Source: DATAYA01 sp963754235
Lineage (GTDB): Bacteria; Pseudomonadota; Alphaproteobacteria; Acetobacterales; Acetobacteraceae
Direction of reading: 5' to 3'
Assembly: GCA_963754235.1 (NCBI GenBank)
Contig: CAVWFK010000018.1
Coordinates: 62,001-126,000, forward strand
DNA: 64,000 bases
Shown here: one piece after another, positions 57,692-64,000 of the stretch
Position numbering within the stretch: the first letter of the stretch is position 1
Layout: each line of letters starts with the position of its first letter
Made by a program: the position numbers and the translations under genes
Notes under the pieces: model-generated
What the model saw: only the letters and a program-made list of their open reading frames with translations
What the model was told of the DNA's origin: nothing
Database searches by the model: none

Positions 57692-60600
57692 ATGGCACAG
57701 AGGGGCAGCCGGAGCAGACGGTCGGGCAAGCCTCCCACCGGCCCGGATTCCGAGGGAGACGCCGAGCCCGCCGGGAATGCGGCTGCTGCTGATTCCGTTG
57801 TCGAATCCGAACAAATGCACCTGGTCGTGGGCATCGGCGCGTCCGCGGGCGGGCTGGAGGCCTTCAAGGCGTTCTTCGCGAAAATGCCTGCCGATAGCGG
57901 GATGTCGTTCGTCCTGGTCCAGCATCTCGATCCCCACTACGAAAGCTCGCTGGCCGCGATCGTTGCGGGCTACACGGCAATGGCTGTACACCCCGCCGAG
58001 GACGGGACGGCGATCCGCCCGAACCACGTCTATGTCATCCCGCCGGACGCCACGCTGACGATCAAGGGCGGCATCCTGCACCTCGCCCGGCCGGCGCGGT
58101 TCTCGCCCGCCGCACGTCGATCAACATTTTCCTCACCTCGCTCGCGGAAGATCGAGGCGAGGACGCGGTCGGCATGATCCTCTCCGGCTTCGGCAGCGAC
58201 GGCGCGCTGGGCATGGCCGCCATCAAGGAGCATGGCGGACTCACGCTCAGCCAGGCCGAGTTCGACCACCACGCCAAGAGCGGGATGCCGCAGAGTGCCG
58301 CGTCCGGCGGCTTCGTCGATCATGTGCTTGCAGTCGAGAACATGCCGGCCGTGCTGCTGGACTACCGCCGTCACCGCACGGTCTTCGATGCCGCGAAAGG
58401 ATCCGATGGCATCCGCCAGGACCTTCCGAACTATCTGGCGACGATCTGCGCGGTGCTGCACAGCCGGCTCGGCCGCGACTTCAGCCAGTACAAGACCGGC
58501 ACCCTGATGCGCCGCATCCAGCGCCGGATGCACGTGCTGCAGATCACGGATGTCGGCGCCTATATCGAGCAACTTCGCACCCTGCCGAACGAGGCGGAGC
58601 TGCTGTTCCGCGAGCTGCTCATCAGCGTCACGCGGTTCTTCCGCGACAAGGAGGCGTTCGAGGCGCTCGAGGTGAAAGTCATCCCGCGGCTGGTGGCGGA
58701 CGCGCATTCTCCCGACCCGATCCGGGTGTGGGTGCCCGGCTGCGCCACCGGCGAGGAGGCCTATTCGGTCGCGATCCTGCTGCGCGACGGCCTGGCTCGA
58801 TCCAAAAGCCGCCGCCCGGTCCAGATCTTCGCAACCGACGTCGATGACCGGGCGATCGAAGCTGCGCGGGCCGGACTGTATCTTGGGGCGATCGCGTCGG
58901 ACCTCTCCGCCGAGCGCCTGGAGCGGAACTTCGTCATGGAGGCCGGCAGCTACCGCGTGGCCAAGGAACTCCGCGAAATGTGCTTGTTTTCAAGGCACGA
59001 CTTGGTCAAGGACCCGCCGTTCTCGAAGCTCGATCTGATCTCCTGCCGCAACCTGATGATCTACTTCGACGCCCCGTTGCAGCAACGGGTGTTCGCCACC
59101 TTCCATTACGCCTTGCGACCGGGCGGGCACTTGTTCCTGGGACCATCGGAGGGTGTGGCCGCGCGGTCCCGCCTGTTCGCGCCGCTCGACAAGCGGCACC
59201 GGCTCTATGCGCGGCAGGACTCGGCGACCGAACTTCGCCGATGTTTTCGCTCGCGCACTCATCGGAACGGAGCCCAACACCCGCCAGGCGGCCCGCACCC
59301 TCGCCCGATGACGACATCGACCGGAGTGCGGCCCGCGCCATCGCCCCGTACGCACCCGCGTACTTCGTGGTGAACCGGCAGCACAACATCCTGCGTTTCT
59401 CCGGGCACACGGCCAAATATCTCGATCCCGCGGCAGGGGTCGCGAGTCTGGACTTGTTCGCTCTGCTGCGCACGGATTTGCGGGCAGCCGTGCGCGCGGC
59501 ACTCCGGCAGGCCGAAGCGACCGGGGCTGCCGGCCCGGCACGATGGCATCCGCATCCGGGCAGGCGAGCAGGTCGAGGCGGTCAACCTGATCGTTGAGCC
59601 GCTTCCCGGTCCGGGAGAGAGGGGCCTGTTTGTCGTTGCATTCCAGCAGGCGGGACGGGTGGTTCCTGCCCCGGCGGGAGCGCGGGCGCGCACGATCTCG
59701 ATCGCGACGCTCCCGTGCAGGCCCTCAACAACGAGTTGCACGAAACACGCGAGCACCTTCGCCACGCAACCGAGGAGCTGGAGGCCGCGAACCAGGAGCT
59801 GCAATCCTCCAACGAGGAATACCTGTCGATCAACGAGGAGCTGCAATCGGCGAACGAGGAACTGGAGACCTCGAAGGAGGAGCTGCAATCGCTCAACGAG
59901 GAGCTGCAGACGATCAACGCCGAGCTGAACAACAGGAACGAAAACCTGACGCGTTCCAATAGCGATCTTGCGAATCTGTTCGACAATACCTCGATCGCGA
60001 CGCTGTTCCTGGACAACGACCTGCGTATCCAGCGCTTCACGCCGCGTTTCCTGGAAATCTTCAGTGTTCGCGAGGGCGATGAGGGGCGGCCGATCAGCGA
60101 TATCGTCACCCGACTGAGCCGCGACGGGCTGGCGGCGGACGTGCAGCAGGTGCTGCGCACCCTCGTCCCGATCGAGCGCGAGGTCGCGATCATGGACGGT
60201 GCCAGCTATCTCATGCAGGTGCGGCCCTATCGCGGCACGAACAACACCATCGACGGCGCCGCCATCACCTTTGTCGATATCTCCGAGCGCAAGCGGCACG
60301 AGCAGGCACGCTCGGAGCTCGCGGCGATCGTCGAATTGTCGCAGGACGCGATCATCAGCCACGATCTGGACGGCACCATCACGAGCTGGAACGCCGGCGC
60401 CGAACTTCTCTACGGCTACAAGGCCGCCGAGGCGATCGGCCGATCCATGCCCAAGCTGCTGGACGGGAATCTGCCCGACCGCTGGCCGCAGATGCTGGCG
60501 CGGCTGCGGCACGGTGAGCAGATCGAGCATTTCGACACCGTCAGGATCGCAAAGGGCGGCCGGTCGATCGATGTCTCGATCAAGGTCTCGCCGGTCCGGG

Positions 60601-61316
60601 GACGCGACGGACGGATCGCCGGCGCCTCGGTGGTGGCGCGCGACATCAGCGAGCGCAGGGCGGCCGAGCAGAAGACCGCGCTGCTGCTCGGCGAACTCGA
60701 CCATCGCGTGAAGAACACGCTCGCGATCGTGTCCGCCGTCGTGTCTCAGACGCTCAAGACCAGTGCCACGCCCGAGGCGTTTGCGGCCGAGATCGACGGC
60801 CGGATCAGGGCGATCGCCCAGGCGCACAGCCTGCTGACCCGAACCGGACAGGGGGCGATGTCGCTGCGCGCCGTGGTCACCACGGAGCTGGCGCCGTACG
60901 ACCGCGGCGACGGCGCGATCGCCGTCACCGGCGGCGAGTTCGCGCTGACCCCGAAGGCGGGGCTGGCGATGGCGATGGCAATCCATGAGCTCGCGAGCAA
61001 TGCGGCCAAGTACGGCGCGCTTTCGACCGCCTCGGGCCGGCTTGCGGTCGCGTGGAAGATCGCGGCCCACTCGGCCGACCGCACGCTGACGCTCACCTGG
61101 GCGGAGAGCGGCGGGCCGGCGGTGCAGCCGCCCGCTCGGCGCGGGTTCGGCACCACGCTGATCGAGCGGACCATGACCCACGAGTTCGACGCCAAGGTGA
61201 CCCGGGAGTTCTTGAACCCCGGCCTGCGCTGCACGTTTGTCATCCCGCTGGCGAAGGAGGTGGGCGAGGTGGCGGCTGGCAGCGACGCGGACGCGGAGCA
61301 AGATGACCCCCGGTAG
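57692..61316 (+). CDS. CheB-CheR-PAS-HWE histidine kinase hybrid (four apparent frameshifts)
   Basis: About 1,200 residues when joined. The order is a CheB methylesterase domain (GIGASAGGLEAF, QHLDPHYES, ILSGFGSDG), then CheR methyltransferase (KTGTLMRRIQRRM, VTRFFRDKEAF, GCATGEEAYSVAIL). Next come a PAS domain, a long coiled coil (repeats of NEELQSANEELE type), two more PAS domains and an HWE kinase with phospho-acceptor in GELDHRVKNTLAIVSA. Frame changes are needed at about 58,110, 59,235, 59,540 and 59,705. Domain content on both sides of each is continuous. This architecture is known in Alphaproteobacteria. The stop overlaps the start of the receiver gene. Confidence 0.82.
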
Positions 61317-61677
61317 TCCGGCGGGGTGCCGCATCCTGGTGGTCGAGGATGAGATGATGATCGCGCTCCTGATCGAGGAGACCTTGCAAGAGCTCGGCTG
61401 TGTGGTCGTGGGGCCGGTCAGCACGCTCGCGGCGGCACTGGTGCTGGCGCGCGAGGCGACGCTGGATGCGGCGATCCTGGACGTGACCATCCGCGGCGGC
61501 GCCGTCTATCCGGTGGCGGAACAGCTTCGCGCGCGCGGCATCCCGTTCGTGCTGGCGAGCGGCTACGGCGATTGGGCGCTGCCCGAAGCGGTGCAGGACC
61601 AGCCGCGACTGACCAAGCCGTTCACGCCACGCGATCTGGAAGCGCAGGTCAGGCTGCTGTGCTGCGAGGGCGGCTGA
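61303..61677 (+). CDS. Single-domain response regulator paired with the hybrid kinase
   Basis: A 124-residue receiver. ILVVEDEMMIALLIEETLQELG holds the acidic pair, DAAILDVTIRGG holds the phospho-acceptor aspartate, and LTKPFTPRDLEAQV holds the lysine. The ATG at 61303 overlaps the last 14 bases of the kinase gene, indicating coupling. This type is typically an HWE/HisKA_2 partner. The 212 bases after it hold no feature I can name. Confidence 0.88.
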   Translation: MTPGSPAGCRILVVEDEMMIALLIEETLQELGCVVVGPVSTLAAALVLAREATLDAAILDVTIRGGAVYPVAEQLRARGIPFVLASGYGDWALPEAVQDQPRLTKPFTPRDLEAQVRLLCCEGG

Positions 61678-61889
61678 GCACCCACGCGGCGAGCGCGCCC
61701 GATCCGGTGATCGCGAAGGCGCCGAAAGCGTTGACCCCACCTGCACGGATAACCATCCGGATCGGTTGACTCAGGTCCCTAAAGACCATATGATGCGTTG
61801 ACTCCGCAGCGGGCGGTCGGCGCTGGGCGACGCTTGCCGCTGCCTGCAAGGAAGCAAAACAAAAATCCGGTCCATTGGGAGGAGCACTG

Positions 61890-63047
61890 ATGACGAAATC
61901 CGCCATTCTGCTGAACCTGACGGCGGCCTTGCTGGCCTTCGGGCTGACCGGCATGGCCCGCGCCCAATCCATCAAGATCGGCGTCAACGAGCCGCTAAGC
62001 GGCGCGTTTGCCGCCTCCGGCACCTACATCATCGATGGCGCCAAGATCGCGGCCGCCGAGATCAACGCCAAGGGCGGCGTCCTCGGCAAGCAGATCGATC
62101 TCGTCATCGAGGACAACAAGAGCAATCCGACCGACGCCGCTTCCATCGCCGAGGAACTCATCGACCGCTATCACGTGCCGGTCATGATGGGCGCGTGGGG
62201 TTCGAGCCTGACGCTCGCCGTCATGCCGAAGCTCATGCAATATCATGTGCCGATGCTCGTGGAAACCTCGTCCTCCACCAAGATTACGCGGCAAGGGAAC
62301 CCGTATATCTTCCGCATCTCTCCGCCTTCATGGGTGGAAGCGGACATGTTCGAGAAGCTTTTGCCCAAGCTGCACATAAAAAAGGTCGACTTCCTCGGCA
62401 TCAATAACGACTGGGGCCTGGGGACGATCACCGATTTCTCCAAGATGCTCAAACAGCACGGCGTCGAGGTTGGCCTCAAGGAGACGATGGACGAAGGTGC
62501 GCAGGACATGAGCGCCCAGCTCGCCAAGATCAAAGCGTCGAATGCCGACACGATCATCGTGACGGCGGCGGTGGACCAACTGACGTTGGTGCTCAAGCAG
62601 GCGGCGGCGCTCGGGATCAAGAAAAGGATCATCACGACGGGCGGCTCGCAGAACCCCGATCAGCTCATCGCGCAGGCCGGCCCGGCGGCCAACAACACGA
62701 TGCATCTGACCTTCTTCGCGCCGTGGCTGCCCAGCACCTGGCCGCACCCGGACATGGCCAAGGACTTCCTTCAGCGCTGGACGAAGAGCGGCTACAATGA
62801 GGCCGGCGTGACCGAGGGCTATCGCGGCTACGACGGCATCGACGTCATCGCCGCGGCGATCGAGAAGGCAGGCAAGGCCGATCCCGCGGCGATTAAAGAT
62901 GCGTTCTGGAAGCTCGACGTCCCGACCATCAACGGCGACGTCAAGTTCATCAAGGATGGCCCGAAAGGCCGCGAGAGTGGCCAATACATCGCGCACGGCA
63001 TGCTGGTCGAGATCAAGGATGGCAAGGTCGTCGCTCCGACGTTCTGA
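61890..63047 (+). CDS. LivK-type ABC substrate-binding protein (orphan)
   Basis: A 385-residue periplasmic protein with a signal peptide (TALLAFGLTGMARAQS). Motifs include IKIGVNEPLSGAFAASGTYIIDGAKIAAAEINAKGG, VPVMMGAWGSSLTLAVMPKL and VTEGYRGYDGIDVIAAAIEKAG. It is intact, unlike the frameshifted livK at 12279-13491. A GGGAGGAG site precedes the ATG at 61890. No permease or ATPase gene follows within the window. A GntR-type regulator gene faces it. The ligand is unknown. Confidence 0.9.
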   Translation: MTKSAILLNLTAALLAFGLTGMARAQSIKIGVNEPLSGAFAASGTYIIDGAKIAAAEINAKGGVLGKQIDLVIEDNKSNPTDAASIAEELIDRYHVPVMMGAWGSSLTLAVMPKLMQYHVPMLVETSSSTKITRQGNPYIFRISPPSWVEADMFEKLLPKLHIKKVDFLGINNDWGLGTITDFSKMLKQHGVEVGLKETMDEGAQDMSAQLAKIKASNADTIIVTAAVDQLTLVLKQAAALGIKKRIITTGGSQNPDQLIAQAGPAANNTMHLTFFAPWLPSTWPHPDMAKDFLQRWTKSGYNEAGVTEGYRGYDGIDVIAAAIEKAGKADPAAIKDAFWKLDVPTINGDVKFIKDGPKGRESGQYIAHGMLVEIKDGKVVAPTF

Positions 63048-63119
63048 TCCAGCGAAGCGCGAAATGCGCTCGACTTCGACGTTGTTATACCAACCAGCGT
63101 GGACACTGACCCTTGTCGC

Positions 63120-63217
63120 CGTCATCGCGAGCCGCCCCTTGGCGGCGTGGCGATCCAGGGCCGCGGCACGGTGCGGCGGCCCTGGATCGCCACGTCGCTG
63201 CGCTCCTCGCGATGACG
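63120..63217. repeat. CGTCATTGCGAG-type palindromic repeat, copy D
   Basis: A 98-base palindrome: CGTCATCGCGAGCCGCC on the left, CTCCTCGCGATGACG on the right, with GGCGATCCAGGGCCG and CGGCCCTGGATCGCC as the inner arms. It separates the converging binding-protein and regulator genes and may end both transcripts. Confidence 0.9.
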
Positions 63218-63269
63218 ATGACGCAAGATGCGTCGGTGCCCGCGCGGAATGCCCGATCAAGGGATTGGG

Positions 63270-64000
63270 CTACGAAGCGACCGTCGCTCGCAGCCGGGGC
63301 GCTCGCAGGGGCGCGACGGCTTGGCGGCGGCGTCCGCCGCCGTCGCGCGCACCGCTTTTGCCGAGCAGATCGACGTGTATGGCAAAGCAGTCCTTGAGAT
63401 AGCGGATGTCGGCCACGTAAATGGCGATGCCCCTGGCGTCGATCAGCACGAGACGGCAGTCCGCCGTCGGTTCGCCGAGGCCAATCTTGAGCAGCTCGGC
63501 CGTCTCGGGACTGGCGACGCCGATCGTGAACGTCTGATAGGCGTGGGCGACGATCACGTCGTCCATCTCGAATATCTCCGGCAGCGCCGCCGTGCGCGTG
63601 AAGCGCTTGGCATCCCTCGCGAAGATCTTCTCGTCGAGATGCAGATTGACGACCGAGAACGGCGCACCGCTGTTGTACTGGACGCTTCTGAGGAACGCAT
63701 AGGCCCGAGCGGGCTTGCCTTCGCCCTCGCCGAGAGCCGGCGGCCCCGCATTCTCCTCGATGCGCACGCGTTTCAATACGTTGTTCCTGATCGACGCCAG
63801 CAGCGATTCGATGTCGTTGGCGAGATTGAGCCACCGATTGTTCCTGGGCTTGCCGGAGACGAAGGTTCCGCGCCCCTGCTGCGCATCCAGCAGCCCTTCC
63901 TCGCGGAGCAGTTCGACGGCCTGCCGGATCGTCACCCGAGCCACCGCGAACTCCTCCGCCAGTTGCTCCAGGGTGGAGATCTTCTGGCCTTCGGTCCAAT
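63270..64000 (-). CDS. GntR family transcriptional regulator with UTRA domain (partial, 5' end outside)
   Basis: The frame is open at the window edge. The visible part begins GQKISTLEQLAEEFAVARVTIRQAVELLREEGLLDAQQGRGTFV, the wing of a GntR helix-turn-helix. A UTRA ligand domain follows (VRIEENAGPP, YNSGAPFSVVNLHLDEKIF). The tail KSGARDGGGRRRQ is basic and unlike the family, so the final residues may be altered by an indel. It probably controls genes on either side in response to a small acid. The ligand is unknown. Confidence 0.85.
   Translation of the reverse strand, partial: WTEGQKISTLEQLAEEFAVARVTIRQAVELLREEGLLDAQQGRGTFVSGKPRNNRWLNLANDIESLLASIRNNVLKRVRIEENAGPPALGEGEGKPARAYAFLRSVQYNSGAPFSVVNLHLDEKIFARDAKRFTRTAALPEIFEMDDVIVAHAYQTFTIGVASPETAELLKIGLGEPTADCRLVLIDARGIAIYVADIRYLKDCFAIHVDLLGKSGARDGGGRRRQAVAPLRAPRLRATVAS

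Noticed and set aside
61890..63047. Complete ABC transporter operon starting here
   Set aside because: Only the binding protein is present. The next gene is a convergent GntR-type regulator.

Overview
The window is high-GC DNA with a layout typical of Alphaproteobacteria, probably Rhodospirillales and perhaps Acetobacteraceae. The indicators are the gpmI-envC-ctpA-polysaccharide deacetylase-rppH block, the betaine and choline-O-sulfate cluster, PEP-CTERM secretion, HWE/HisKA_2 kinases, and dispersed palindromic repeats of the CGTCATTGCGAG type. The taxon is inferred from gene content, because no rRNA or tRNA gene is visible.

Layout. 1-2 kb: 3' end of a large YfhO-like membrane protein gene. 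2.0-2.9 kb: a dispersed hairpin element and an 11-copy, ~55-bp tandem array. 3.0-6.1 kb: a three-gene phosphorelay (CHASE3 kinase, CheY-like receiver, receiver-HisKA_2 kinase). 6.1-8.9 kb: DUF2939 protein, moeB, DsrE-like protein and an inositol-monophosphatase-family enzyme. 8.9-13.5 kb: a livKHMGF branched-chain-type ABC operon on the minus strand. 13.7-24.1 kb: an MBL hydrolase, then a choline/glycine betaine regulon. The regulon has a minus-strand operon (betI-betB fusion, betA, betC, a second choX) and a divergent choXWV importer, with a BetI-type palindrome between them. 24.5-28.3 kb: aldo/keto reductase, CitE-like lyase, dienelactone-hydrolase-like protein, hemB. 28.3-40.1 kb: an unknown membrane protein, a cytochrome b-diheme c fusion, CaiB-type CoA-transferase, PEP-CTERM protein, a MetE-like/HIBADH/CMD cluster, MBL hydrolase, DUF5681 protein, nitroreductase and adenine deaminase. 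40.3-46.5 kb: an accessory region with higBA, a scrambled ubiD remnant, brnTA, an HEPN-like protein fused in frame to the antitoxin, a PIN-domain gene and an IS630-family element. 46.4-49.9 kb: nrdA and a class V aminotransferase. 50-57.3 kb: DUF72, ogt, and the rppH/deacetylase/ctpA/envC/gpmI block. 57.7-61.7 kb: a CheB-CheR-PAS-HWE kinase and its receiver. 61.9-64 kb: a LivK-type binding protein and a GntR/UTRA regulator cut by the window edge.

Three points stand out. (1) BetI (repressor) and BetB (betaine aldehyde dehydrogenase) form one 685-codon reading frame, with a perfect BetI-like palindrome just upstream. (2) The last codons of nrdA recur, in the same orientation, 5.4 kb downstream. 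The two copies bracket the brnTA/HEPN/PIN/IS630 segment, which suggests a small toxin- or defence-type island inserted at the 3' end of nrdA. (3) At least 14 single-base frameshifts interrupt otherwise intact genes. Indel sequencing errors look more likely than mass pseudogenisation, so reading-frame claims should be checked against raw reads.
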